Source: JBDTSW01 sp963782605
GTDB lineage: Bacteria; Actinomycetota; Thermoleophilia; Solirubrobacterales; 70-9
NCBI GenBank assembly: GCA_963782605.1
Contig: CAWAKK010000002.1
Coordinates: 122,945-186,944 of the forward strand
Direction of reading: 5' to 3'
DNA length: 64,000 nt
The notes below the pieces were generated by a model. The model was not told the origin of the DNA. It was given only the letters and a program-made list of their open reading frames with translations, and made no database searches. The position numbers and the translations under genes are program-made. Below are positions 35,630 through 42,915 of this stretch, piece after piece. Each line of letters begins with the position of its first letter. The first letter of the stretch is position 1.

Positions 35630-35677
35630 CTGTTTGCTCCTCTGTGAGAGCCGGCCTCTTGGACACGGCTCTAGGGC

Positions 35678-35702
35678 AACGCCCGCGTTGAGAGGCCGTT
35701 CC
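35678..35702 (-). promoter_or_regulatory. EcfG-type general stress promoter
   Basis: On the minus strand GGAAC (35702-35698), a 16-base spacer and CGTT (35681-35678) match the alphaproteobacterial sigma-EcfG consensus exactly, upstream of the DUF1236 gene. Confidence 0.75.
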
Positions 35703-35759
35703 GCGACGTTGTCGCGGCTCCGATGACGTGTTCCACTCCGGCGATCAGGGAGGGAACTG

Positions 35760-36257
35760 ATGAATACCGCCGGCCTTGCCGCAAAAATGCCCGCCGAAAT
35801 GCTGGAGATCCGCTCCCGGCCGCTGTTCGTGTTCGAGATCGGAGTCGCGCCTCCGAGTGTTATCGGCATGACACCCGGGTATGACCGCCGCATCGGGGAA
35901 ATTACCGGGGGTACGTTCGAGGGCGAGCGGCTGCGCGGCAAGTTCCGCACCGGCGGCAGCGACTGGCAATCGCTCCGCTCCGACGGGGCGATCACCATCA
36001 ACGTCCGGCTCGTGATGGAGACCGACGACGGCGCGCTGATCGGCATGCGCTACCGCGGCATCCGCCACGGGCCGAAACCGGTCATCGATCGTCTTGCCAA
36101 AGGCGAGGTGGTGAATCCGAACGAGTATTATTTCCGCGTCACTCCTTGGTTCGAAACCTCGTCGGAAAAATACGACTGGCTCAACCGCGTGGTGGCAATC
36201 GCGGTCGGCCATCGCCTGCCAAGCGGTCCGATCTACAACGTGCTCGAAGTCGTCTGA
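35760..36257 (+). CDS. DUF3237 family protein
   Basis: A 165-residue cytoplasmic protein from ATG 35760. Family features are LEIRSRPLFVFEIGVAPPSV, EITGGTFEGERLRGKFRTGG, GSDWQSLRSDGAITINVRLV and the C-terminal NRVVAIAVGHRLPSGPIYNV. DUF3237 proteins are beta-barrels of unknown role common in Bradyrhizobium and often near catabolic genes. Followed after 9 bases by a haloacid dehalogenase gene, so the two are probably one operon. Confidence 0.85.
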   Translation: MNTAGLAAKMPAEMLEIRSRPLFVFEIGVAPPSVIGMTPGYDRRIGEITGGTFEGERLRGKFRTGGSDWQSLRSDGAITINVRLVMETDDGALIGMRYRGIRHGPKPVIDRLAKGEVVNPNEYYFRVTPWFETSSEKYDWLNRVVAIAVGHRLPSGPIYNVLEVV

Positions 36258-36266
36258 GCAAAACCC

Positions 36267-36968
36267 GTGCAAGTCGAGGCGCTGTTCTTTGATGTCTTCG
36301 GCACGCTCGTCGATTGGCGCACGAGCATTGCGCGCGAGAGCGAGAAGATACTGGGCCCGCTCGGACACCGGCTCGACTGGCCAGCCTTCGCCGATGCGTG
36401 GCGCGGCGAGTATCAGACCGGCATGGAGGAAGTCCGCTCCGGCCGCATCCCATTCTCGAAGCTCGACGTCATTCACCGGCGCAATCTCGATCGCATCGTG
36501 CCGCGCTTCCGCCTCGAAACGGTTCCGGAGGATCGGCTCATCGACCTAAATCTTGCCTGGCATCGCCTCGACGCTTGGCCCGACGTGCCGGCGGCGCTCG
36601 CGCGATTGAGAAAGCGTTTCCGCCTCGCGCCGGTGTCGAACGGAAATATTTCGTTGATGGCCGATCTCGCCCGCCGCAACGACTTTCCCTGGGACGCGAT
36701 CCTCGGAGCCGAGCTCGCCGGCGACTACAAGCCGAAACCGCGCGTGTACCTCGCATCGTGCGAGGCGTTCGACTTGCCACCGTCACGATGCATGATGGTG
36801 GCGGCCCACAGCGGCGACCTGAGCGCGGCGGCTGCGAGCGGCCTGCGCACGGCATTCATCGCGCGGCCGGACGAAAAAGGGCCTGGCAAGGGCGAAGCCG
36901 CGCCGAGCGTACCGGTCGATTTCTCGGCGCGCGATCTTCTCGATCTCGCGGAGCAGCTCCATGCGTAA
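36267..36968 (+). CDS. Haloacid dehalogenase, type II-like
   Basis: A 233-residue HAD-superfamily protein from GTG 36267. Motif I is ALFFDVFGTLVDWRTSIARE with the nucleophilic Asp near residue 9; motif II is LAPVSNGNISLMADLA; motif III contains the Lys of ELAGDYKPKPRVYL; and MMVAAHSGDLSAAAASGLRT is motif IV. The VFGTLVDWR start and PVSNGN segment resemble L-2-haloacid dehalogenases, but phosphatases of this shape exist too. It follows DUF3237 closely and is followed by an intergenic palindrome that may end the transcript. Confidence 0.85.
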   Translation: MQVEALFFDVFGTLVDWRTSIARESEKILGPLGHRLDWPAFADAWRGEYQTGMEEVRSGRIPFSKLDVIHRRNLDRIVPRFRLETVPEDRLIDLNLAWHRLDAWPDVPAALARLRKRFRLAPVSNGNISLMADLARRNDFPWDAILGAELAGDYKPKPRVYLASCEAFDLPPSRCMMVAAHSGDLSAAAASGLRTAFIARPDEKGPGKGEAAPSVPVDFSARDLLDLAEQLHA

Positions 36969-36981
36969 GATTTGCCACTCC

Positions 36982-37078
36982 GTCATTGCCGTCCCCGGGT
37001 TAGACCCGGGGATGACCCGCCATGCGTCTGAGCAGGTGGCGCGTCATCATGGACCCCCGGGTCAAGCCCGGGGGTGAC
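36982..37078. repeat. Two rhizobial-type extragenic palindromes
   Basis: Two hairpins lie in tandem. The first (36982-37015) has stem CCCCGGG/CCCGGGG between GTCAT and ATGAC ends. The second (37043-37078) has stem CCCCCGGG/CCCGGGGG between GTCAT and GTGAC. The GTCAT...CCCGGGTCAAGCCCGGG...TGAC style is common between genes of Bradyrhizobium and relatives. A longer relative lies at 40919-41004. Confidence 0.75.
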
Positions 37079-37094
37079 AAGCGAAAACAGGCAC

Positions 37095-37511
37095 ATGCGC
37101 CAAACGCAACACACGCTCACAGTCGCGACCCGCGGCAAGGGACTCGTCGAAATCACCGGCGACGTTCGCAAGTGGGTGTCGGGGCAGGGGATCGGCAACG
37201 GCCTGCTCACTTTGTTCTGCCGGCATACCTCGGCCTCGTTGATCATCCAGGAGAATGCCGACCCCGACGTGCGAACGGACCTTGAGGCGTTTTTCGAGGA
37301 CGTCGCGCCCGAGACGCGAGACTACGTCCACGACACCGAGGGACCGGACGATATGCCGGCCCACATCCGGACGGCCCTGACTGGCGTCCAGCTTTCCATT
37401 CCGGTCTCGGCCGGAAAGCCTATGCTGGGCACCTGGCAGGGCATCTACGTCTTCGAGCACCGAACCCGGTCACATCGTCGCGAGATCGTTCTGCATTTGC
37501 TGGGCGAGTAG
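37095..37511 (+). CDS. YjbQ/UPF0047 family protein
   Basis: A 138-residue protein of the secondary thiamine-phosphate synthase (YjbQ) family: VEITGDVRKWVSGQGIGNGL, LFCRHTSASLIIQENADPDV, DDMPAHIRTALTGVQLSIPV, LGTWQGIYVFEHRTRSHRRE. Conserved His residues in RHTSA and EHR probably bind a metal. The start ATG 37095 keeps it clear of the palindrome; GTG 37074 is in frame but inside it. YjbQ proteins show weak thiamine-phosphate synthase activity; their true role is unsettled. Confidence 0.88.
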   Translation: MRQTQHTLTVATRGKGLVEITGDVRKWVSGQGIGNGLLTLFCRHTSASLIIQENADPDVRTDLEAFFEDVAPETRDYVHDTEGPDDMPAHIRTALTGVQLSIPVSAGKPMLGTWQGIYVFEHRTRSHRREIVLHLLGE

Positions 37512-37568
37512 GTCGCGTTGGCCCGGAAAACGACCCAAGCTAGAATGGAGCTCTACAGGGAGTGGGTC

Positions 37569-38174
37569 ATGTCTGTGCGTACGAGTATCGCCGCGGCGCT
37601 TCTCGCGGCAGTGAATGTCACCTCCGCCCCAGCGCCAGCGCAACACGTTTCGCCGCAACCGAACCTGATGCGTTCGGAAACGCACGTCTACCTCATGCGG
37701 GGGCTGCTCGGGATATTCTCGCTCGGCATGGACGATCTCGCCGGCAAGCTCAACAACCAGGGCTTCCGCGCGAACGTCTACGGCTACGAGGTTTGGCAGA
37801 CGATTGCCGACCAGATCGTTCAACGCCGCCGCGACGGTCATACCGGACCCGTGGTGATCGTCGGTCACTCGCTCGGCGCGAACGCGACCTTCGACGTTGC
37901 GGACTCCCTGAACGGCCGCGATGTGCCGGTCCTGCTGGCGGTCATTTTCGACGCAACCGAGGTTCGACGCGTACCGGCCAACGTGAGCGCGTTCATCAAT
38001 TTCTATGCACGCGACGGCTTCGGACACCAAGCCGTCGCCGGACCGGGCTTCGTGGGCGAGCTGGCCAATTTTGATCTCAGCGCCGACGCCACAATCACGC
38101 ACACGAACATCGATGCGCTGGACCGCTTCCATCAGCTCGTACTCAACAAGCTGCAGCACCTGACGCGGCCCTGA
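37569..38174 (+). CDS. Exported alpha/beta-hydrolase (lipase-like)
   Basis: A 201-residue protein from ATG 37569, with a signal peptide (SIAAALLAAVNVTSAPAPAQ). The nucleophile elbow GPVVIVGHSLGANATFDVAD carries the Ser, DATEVRRVPANVSAFINFYA contains a candidate Asp, and THTNIDALDRFHQLVLNKL supplies a candidate His. Rhizobiales encode many short proteins of this form, annotated as lipase-like without known substrate. Upstream ATG codons at 37518 and 37545 lie in frame but place residues before the signal peptide. Confidence 0.75.
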   Translation: MSVRTSIAAALLAAVNVTSAPAPAQHVSPQPNLMRSETHVYLMRGLLGIFSLGMDDLAGKLNNQGFRANVYGYEVWQTIADQIVQRRRDGHTGPVVIVGHSLGANATFDVADSLNGRDVPVLLAVIFDATEVRRVPANVSAFINFYARDGFGHQAVAGPGFVGELANFDLSADATITHTNIDALDRFHQLVLNKLQHLTRP

Positions 38175-38177
38175 CGC

Positions 38178-38468
38178 TCAAGGCCGCAGGTCGTCGAACT
38201 CTGGGTGCCGTTGCATATAACCAGAGACGAACGGGCAGCGCGCAACCACTTTGAGCCCGCGGGCGCGCGCCTGCTCCAGCAGGCCGCGCGCGAGCCGGGA
38301 TCCGACACCCTGGCCTTCCAGCTCCTGCGGGACTTCGGTGTGCTTGATCGTGAGCAACTCGCCCACGAGGCTGTAGTCGGAATAGGCGGTGCCGGCCGGC
38401 GTCTCCAGCTCGAACCGCCGCCGCCCTGTATTGTCGCGCACTTCCGAACCCATGCTCCGCGCCTGCAT
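38178..38468 (-). CDS. GNAT-like N-acetyltransferase (YjdJ type)
   Basis: A 96-residue short GNAT protein with RRRFELETPAGTAYSDYSLV, the acetyl-CoA loop ELEGQGVGSRLARGLLEQAR and VVARCPFVSGYMQRHPEFDD. This small type (N-acetyltransferase domain, Gcn5-related) includes YjdJ and human NATD1. The start could be ATG 38453 instead of 38468. It shares a direction with the GlsB-like gene 11 bases upstream, so one transcript is likely, driven by the stress promoter at 38880. Confidence 0.85.
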   Translation of the reverse strand: MQARSMGSEVRDNTGRRRFELETPAGTAYSDYSLVGELLTIKHTEVPQELEGQGVGSRLARGLLEQARARGLKVVARCPFVSGYMQRHPEFDDLRP

Positions 38469-38479
38469 TCCTGCCGGGT

Positions 38480-38749
38480 CTAGCGGATCGCCCGCCAGAG
38501 AAACAGCACGATCAGGGCGCCGACCGCCGCCGCGACGTATCCGGCGTAGACGCCGGCCAAGGTGAGCAGCGCTGCGATGTGGAAACCAACGAAGGAGCCG
38601 GCGATGCCGACCAGCGCGCTCGTGATCAGGCTGCGCGGGCCGGTGAACTGCCGCGCGAGCCAGCCGGGGCCGGCCACACGGTCAAAAATAACGCCTGCAA
38701 CAATACCGATCACCAGTAACAGCAGAAAATTGACAAATGGGTCGCGCAT
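38480..38749 (-). CDS. GlsB/YeaQ/YmgE-like membrane protein
   Basis: An 89-residue protein with three hydrophobic helices (FVNFLLLLVIGIVAGVIFDR, SLITSALVGIAGSFVGFHIA, YVAAAVGALIVLFLWRAIR) and the Gly-rich pattern of the transglycosylase-associated/GlsB family, which is stress-induced in many bacteria. An exact EcfG promoter lies about 107 bases upstream. It starts at ATG 38749. The biochemical function is unknown. Confidence 0.82.
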   Translation of the reverse strand: MRDPFVNFLLLLVIGIVAGVIFDRVAGPGWLARQFTGPRSLITSALVGIAGSFVGFHIAALLTLAGVYAGYVAAAVGALIVLFLWRAIR

Positions 38750-38855
38750 GGAAATGGCTCCGTCGGTTACGTCCCGCCGCCCGTCGCGGCTCGCGCACAA
38801 TAACGCGTTTTGAGGGACGCCGACTGATTCGCCCCGGGAACGACAAAGCGGCCGT

Positions 38856-38880
38856 AACGCGCTGATAGGAAATACGTTCC
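38856..38880 (-). promoter_or_regulatory. EcfG-type promoter, left of a divergent pair
   Basis: On the minus strand GGAAC (38880-38876), a 16-base spacer and CGTT (38859-38856). It drives the GlsB-like and GNAT genes. Its -35 is one arm of a near-perfect inverted repeat (38868-38880 and 38893-38904). Confidence 0.75.
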
Positions 38881-38892
38881 AGCACTTTTTTC

Positions 38893-38917
38893 GGAACGTA
38901 TTCCTTGCTGACGCATT
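38893..38917 (+). promoter_or_regulatory. EcfG-like promoter, right of a divergent pair
   Basis: GGAAC (38893-38897), a 16-base spacer and CATT (38914-38917), one mismatch to CGTT, 29 bases before ATG 38947. It mirrors the exact promoter on the other strand. Confidence 0.6.
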
Positions 38918-38946
38918 GGGTCGGCAGGAACGGACGGAGAGAAATC

Positions 38947-39210
38947 ATGAAGATGTTGAACGTTACGCTCGCAGCGGCGGCGCTCGCCTTTGCTGCGACG
39001 ACGGTTGGCTCGGTTACCCCGGCCGATGCTCAAGTGAGCATTCGCGCGGGTGAACATGGCGTCGGCGTGCGCATCGGCGACACCCCCCGCCATCGTTACC
39101 ATAGCCAAGGTTACTACGCGTACGGACAGGCAGACTGCCGTACGGTCGAGACACGCAAGTTTCGCCCCAACGGCACGGTCGTGATCACGAAGAAGCGCGT
39201 CTGCGACTGA
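38947..39210 (+). CDS. Small exported protein with paired cysteines
   Basis: An 87-residue protein with a signal peptide (LNVTLAAAALAFAATTVGSV then TPADAQ). The mature part ends with DCRTVETRKFRPNGTVVITK and a final VCD, so two Cys may bond around a beta hairpin. This C-terminal pattern recurs in small periplasmic proteins of Rhizobiales of unknown function. A ribosome site (GGAGAG) precedes ATG 38947, and an EcfG-like promoter and a strong terminator bracket the gene. Confidence 0.8.
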   Translation: MKMLNVTLAAAALAFAATTVGSVTPADAQVSIRAGEHGVGVRIGDTPRHRYHSQGYYAYGQADCRTVETRKFRPNGTVVITKKRVCD

Positions 39211-39231
39211 CCTTCACCGTAGCTTGCAATG

Positions 39232-39257
39232 AAAATGGCCCCGCGAGGGGCCATTTT
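39232..39257. terminator. Bidirectional terminator
   Basis: AAAATGGCCCC and GGGGCCATTTT form an 11-base-pair stem around GCGA, followed by TTATTTT on the plus strand. It can end both the plus-strand gene at 39210 and the minus-strand gene at 39277. Confidence 0.85.
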
Positions 39258-39276
39258 TATTTTGCCTGACCACCGC

Positions 39277-39468
39277 TCACATGCCGCGGACGAGATTTCC
39301 CGCAAGCAAAAGCCCGTACGCGATCAAGAGCGTGGCGAACAGATTCGCCTGCACGATGGGAATCCGGACGAGCCCCAACCACACGATGAGTGCGAGCAAA
39401 GCCAACACCACCGACAGGACCAGGACGATTGTGGTGGGCGGCGTCACTCCGCCGTAACGATAAGCCAT
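39277..39468 (-). CDS. Small two-helix membrane protein
   Basis: A 63-residue protein with helices TTIVLVLSVVLALLALIVWL (12-31) and ANLFATLLIAYGLLLAGNLV (41-60), and a short Tyr/Gly-rich N-terminus (MAYRYGGVTPP). Similar tiny proteins are common in Bradyrhizobium; function unknown. It is bounded downstream by the shared terminator. No EcfG promoter is seen upstream. Confidence 0.75.
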   Translation of the reverse strand: MAYRYGGVTPPTTIVLVLSVVLALLALIVWLGLVRIPIVQANLFATLLIAYGLLLAGNLVRGM

Positions 39469-39538
39469 TCGACCCTCCCCGATTTACGATCAAAGCATCG
39501 GACAATCGTCTTCTGCCGTCAAATTTGGGGCGGCAGGT

Positions 39539-39979
39539 TCACGCCTCCGGTTTCCTGAGGGGAGCCGGAATTGGATTATCTTCGGTTTCGAGATCCCACG
39601 CCTGGCCGGCGATACGCCATTTGCCGGCGTCCTTGACGAACAGGAACGCGCCGACATCGCGCGTCACCTCCTCGCCGTTCTCCAGCATCTCGCATGCGCC
39701 AAGCGCGATCGCGACGTTGCCGAACACGTGAATCGTGGTGCCGAGCATGGTCTCGTGAAAGGTCTTGAGCTTGCCGTCCGCCTCGAGCTTCTGCATGCGG
39801 GCGATGAATTCGCCGACTGTCTTGCGTTGCGCTGGCCGCGCGGCGGGCACGAATGTCGTGTCCGGGAAGAACGTCGAGCGGAACGCCACCCAATCGGCGG
39901 GACGGCCTGGCTCCCATTGCAGCGCGCGAAATTGGCTGGCGAGCACGTCACGGATTGCTGAAGCGTCGTTTGCTGCCAT
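39539..39979 (-). CDS. SnoaL/NTF2-like protein
   Basis: A 146-residue protein with an NTF2-like fold: AIRDVLASQFRALQWEPGRP, WVAFRSTFFPDTTFVPAARP, HETMLGTTIHVFGNVAIALG and GAFLFVKDAGKWRIAGQAWD. These features match the SnoaL-like/DUF4440 group of small enzymes and binding proteins, with no catalytic residue I can assign. Starts at ATG 39979. It stands alone, with about 70 bases to the next gene at its 3' end. Confidence 0.75.
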   Translation of the reverse strand: MAANDASAIRDVLASQFRALQWEPGRPADWVAFRSTFFPDTTFVPAARPAQRKTVGEFIARMQKLEADGKLKTFHETMLGTTIHVFGNVAIALGACEMLENGEEVTRDVGAFLFVKDAGKWRIAGQAWDLETEDNPIPAPLRKPEA

Positions 39980-40070
39980 CGTGTGAGCTCCTCAGAACGC
40001 CAGCGAAGAGCATCCTGCGGCGGCCGCCCCCAATTTTCAAATGACGCTGGCGACCATGACAAATGAGAAA

Positions 40071-40095
40071 CCCGGCTCCGCGTGACGGAGCCGGG
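40071..40095. terminator. Strong GC hairpin terminator
   Basis: CCCGGCTCCG and CGGAGCCGGG form a 10-base-pair stem around CGTGA, followed by TTTC on the minus strand. It lies 30 bases after the stop of the Tyr/His-rich gene and probably ends it. Confidence 0.75.
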
Positions 40096-40124
40096 CTCTT
40101 GTCACCGGTAGCGGGAAATCGGCC

Positions 40125-40349
40125 TTACCAGTGATAATTGTAAGCGCGATGCGGGCGATAATAGCCGTAGGAGTAGTACGGGTAGTAGTGACGCTTCACC
40201 CAGTGGCGCTTGTACTTGCGATAGTGAGGATAGTGACCGTAGTGATAGCCATAGTAGCCATGCCCGCTCGTCGCTTGAGCAGGGGCCGGCGCACTTACCG
40301 CAAGCCCCACACCGATGACTGCGGCCAGTCCGAACAGAGTCGCTTTCAT
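40125..40349 (-). CDS. Tyr/His-rich small exported protein
   Basis: A 74-residue protein with a signal peptide (TLFGLAAVIGVGLAVSAPAP then AQA). The mature part is almost wholly Tyr, His, Gly and basic residues (GYYGYHYGHYPHYRKYKRHW). Such low-complexity secreted proteins are frequent in Rhizobiales and may bind metals or surfaces, but no role is established. The 280 bases upstream contain an AT-rich stretch at 40445-40475 and no other gene. Confidence 0.7.
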   Translation of the reverse strand: MKATLFGLAAVIGVGLAVSAPAPAQATSGHGYYGYHYGHYPHYRKYKRHWVKRHYYPYYSYGYYRPHRAYNYHW

Positions 40350-40572
40350 CTCAGTCTCCTCTGGTCATTCTCTTCGCGTCACGTCGCGGATCGAGCGTGA
40401 CGTACATCGTATCTACGCAACGCGCGCGGCGTGAGAACGGCTCCGCAAATTATCTTTTTGTCACGTAGATGAATTGCAGGCGGGTTTCGTGTTCATCCGC
40501 GGTTCAACATCGCGATGAGAACGTGGCGATCGGAACCTCTGCGCTCAAGTTCGGTGTCAATTGGCTTGTTGA

Positions 40573-40597
40573 GGAACGCGCGTGGGGCCGGCGTGTT
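40573..40597 (+). promoter_or_regulatory. Possible EcfG-type promoter
   Basis: GGAAC (40573-40577), a 16-base spacer and TGTT (40594-40597), one mismatch to the consensus, 31 bases before ATG 40629. Confidence 0.45.
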
Positions 40598-40628
40598 TCT
40601 CCGGAATAAATTCAACAACGAGGAAACC

Positions 40629-40913
40629 ATGAAGCCATTTCTTCTCGCGTCGATCGCACTGCTCACGGTCACGGCCACGCCGGCAGTCGCCGGCAACACT
40701 TCGTCGAACACGAGCTCGAATACGTCGTGCAATTCCAGCAACGGCCGCACGACGTGCCTGCACACCCACGACTGGTCGGTCACGACCGATCGATATCGTG
40801 GGCGTGAGTACCGCGGCTCGACGCGCGTAGAGCGTCATGTGCGCGGTGACGATCGCTACTGGCGCGATCGCCGGGACCGCCGTTGGCAGTTCGGCGGAGA
40901 TGACGACGACTGA
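40629..40913 (+). CDS. Small exported protein with Asn/Ser repeat and charged tail
   Basis: A 94-residue protein with a signal peptide (FLLASIALLTVTATPAVAG). A SSNTSSNTSCNSSNG repeat follows, then a CLHTHDW segment and a strongly charged end rich in Arg and Asp (DDRYWRDRRDRRWQFGGDDD). Two Cys residues could bond. Family not recognised. ATG 40629 has GAGGAAACC upstream as ribosome site. The gene is followed by a long intergenic palindrome that may end its transcript. Confidence 0.65.
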   Translation: MKPFLLASIALLTVTATPAVAGNTSSNTSSNTSCNSSNGRTTCLHTHDWSVTTDRYRGREYRGSTRVERHVRGDDRYWRDRRDRRWQFGGDDDD

Positions 40914-40918
40914 CTCCG

Positions 40919-41004
40919 TCATGCCCGCGCTTGTCGCGGCATCCACGCCTTATTGTCGCGTCGCGCTTCAAGGCGTGGATGGCCGGGACAAGCCCGGCCA
41001 TGAC
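40919..41004. repeat. Long rhizobial-type intergenic palindrome
   Basis: GTCATGCCCG...GGCATCCACGCCT at 40919-40950 pairs with AGGCGTGGATGGCCGGGACA and the following AGCCCGGCCATGAC at 40971-41004, leaving a loop of about 20 bases. It sits between two converging genes and can serve as a terminator for both. Same style as 36982-37078. Confidence 0.8.
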
Positions 41005-41017
41005 AACGGAAAAAACG

Positions 41018-42337
41018 TTAGCGCATGAATTCCGGCGAGATCAGCTTGGGCAGGAACAGCGCGACGTCCGGCCATACGATGATGAGCGCGAGCACGCCCA
41101 GCATCGGGATCAGCATGATCATCGTGTCCTTGAGCGCATCGACGATGCGGATGCCGGCGATGGAGCAGGCGATCATCAGGCAGAGGCCGTAGGGCGGCGT
41201 CACCAGCCCGAACGCGAGCGACACGATACCGACGATCGCGAAATGCACCGGGTCCATGCCGACGGATTTCGCGAGCGGATCGAGAATCGTGCCGACGATG
41301 ATGATCGCCGGGATCGCGTCGAGGAAGCAGCCGACCACAAGAAACACGCCCGCAATGAAGAATGCGGTGGTGGTTGGACCCATGCCCCAGGTCTGCACGC
41401 CGGCCAGCAGCACCTCCGGGATCCTGTAATACGCGAGCATCCAGCCGAAGGCGCTCGCGGTGCCGACGCAGAACAGGGCGAGGCCGGCGAGCTTGCCGGT
41501 GTCCAGGAGCGCGTAGTGCAGGCCTTTCATGTCCATCTCGCGATAGACGAGGAGCGATAGCGCGCCCGCATAGAGCACCGCGATGCAGGCGGACTTGGTG
41601 GCCGTGAACCAGCCGAACACCTTGCCGCCGACGATGATGAGCGGCGTGGTCAAAGCCGGCGTGGAGATGAGGAGTGCGCTGCCGAGCGCAGCCCAGGTCG
41701 CGCGCGCATAGGTCGGGTAGCCGCGTTGCTTGGCATAGACGTGCACGGTCGCCATCTGCGCGAAGCCGATCAGGAGTCCCGGCACGATGCCGGCCAGGAA
41801 CAGCGCGCCGATCGAGACCGTGAGGATGCCGCCCCACACGATCATCAGGATCGATGGCGGGATGATCACCGCGAGCACGGCCGACACCGCGGTGATCGCG
41901 ACAGAGAAGCTGTCGTCGTAGCCTTCCTTCCGCTGCGCCGCGATGAAGATCTTGGACTGGCTCGCGGCATCCGCCGTCGATGAGCCGGAGATTCCGGCGA
42001 AGAAGATCGACAGAACCACGTTGATCTGCGCGAGTCCGCCCGGCCAATGCCCGACCATGGTGCGCGACAAGCGCATCAGCCGGTCGGTGATGCCGCCGAC
42101 ATTCATCAGATTGGCGGTGAGCAGAAAGAACGGCACCGCGAGCAGGATGAACGAGTTGTAGGCGTTGAAGGTTTCCTGCGCGAGCGTCATGGCGCCTAGC
42201 CGCGGCTCGATCATCAGGATCGGCAGGCACGCGAGCGCGAGCGCAAACGCGATCGGCACGCGCAGGAGCATGAAGAGGAAAAACAGGCCGAACAGGATCG
42301 AGGCCGCCTGTCCCGAGGAGAGCACGCTGCCGGTCAT
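41018..42337 (-). CDS. dctM: TRAP transporter large permease
   Basis: A 439-residue DctM subunit with about 12 helices. Features include ARLGAMTLAQETFNAYNS-like entry (residues about 45-60), FFAGISGSSTADAASQSKIF (the conserved SGSS loop), PPSILMIVWGGILTVSIGAL and GLVTPPYGLCLMIACSIAGI. It moves an organic acid across the membrane using an ion gradient. It overlaps the small permease by 4 bases, and the binding protein gene lies upstream, so the operon order is dctP-dctQ-dctM on the minus strand. Confidence 0.93.
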   Translation of the reverse strand: MTGSVLSSGQAASILFGLFFLFMLLRVPIAFALALACLPILMIEPRLGAMTLAQETFNAYNSFILLAVPFFLLTANLMNVGGITDRLMRLSRTMVGHWPGGLAQINVVLSIFFAGISGSSTADAASQSKIFIAAQRKEGYDDSFSVAITAVSAVLAVIIPPSILMIVWGGILTVSIGALFLAGIVPGLLIGFAQMATVHVYAKQRGYPTYARATWAALGSALLISTPALTTPLIIVGGKVFGWFTATKSACIAVLYAGALSLLVYREMDMKGLHYALLDTGKLAGLALFCVGTASAFGWMLAYYRIPEVLLAGVQTWGMGPTTTAFFIAGVFLVVGCFLDAIPAIIIVGTILDPLAKSVGMDPVHFAIVGIVSLAFGLVTPPYGLCLMIACSIAGIRIVDALKDTMIMLIPMLGVLALIIVWPDVALFLPKLISPEFMR

Positions 42338-42849
42338 GTGGTCCTGCCGTGAAAGAGGATGCGAAAGTCATCGAGCATCTGCTCGCCAAGGAAGATCAAC
42401 CAGCTCGCACCCGCCACCGGCCAGGCGATATGGATCAGCCACAGCGGCAGCTCCGCCAACTCCGAAATGCGGTACCAGCCGAAGCGGGTGAACTCGATGC
42501 CGACCCAGATGAAGACGAGGGCGAGCGCGAGTACCGCGAGGCGCGCGAATACCCGTGCGACCGCGGCGACGCGCGGCGAGACGGCAGGCCAGACATCCAC
42601 TTCGAAATGCGTACTCTCGCGCACGCCGATCATCGCCCCGAGCATGATCGACCAGACGAACATGAAGCGCGCCAGCTCCTCGGTCCAGATGTAGGAGGGG
42701 ATCAGCGCCGTGTAGCGGGAGAAGATCTGCAGCGAGACGGGCACGATGAGCACGGCGATCGTGATGACGAGGAGCCACGACAGGAACTCCGCGTAGGCCG
42801 CGGTGAACCTGCGCCAAAGGCTCGGCGTTCCGGGCGATGCTCCGGTCAT
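42334..42849 (-). CDS. dctQ: TRAP transporter small permease
   Basis: A 171-residue DctQ subunit with four hydrophobic helices (AEFLSWLLVITIAVLIVPVS, ELARFMFVWSIMLGAMIGVR, VFARLAVLALALVFIWVGIE, LPLWLIHIAWPVAGASWLIF). The YIWTEELARFMFVW and RESTHFEVDVW segments are typical. It pairs with DctM. Starts at ATG 42849, 66 bases after the dctP stop. Confidence 0.92.
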   Translation of the reverse strand: MTGASPGTPSLWRRFTAAYAEFLSWLLVITIAVLIVPVSLQIFSRYTALIPSYIWTEELARFMFVWSIMLGAMIGVRESTHFEVDVWPAVSPRVAAVARVFARLAVLALALVFIWVGIEFTRFGWYRISELAELPLWLIHIAWPVAGASWLIFLGEQMLDDFRILFHGRTT

Positions 42850-42915
42850 GTGCCTATCGCATGGACGAGGAAGTCGCCGCGGCCGGGTCGTTTCCCGGCC
42901 GCGGGATCGGTTGGC

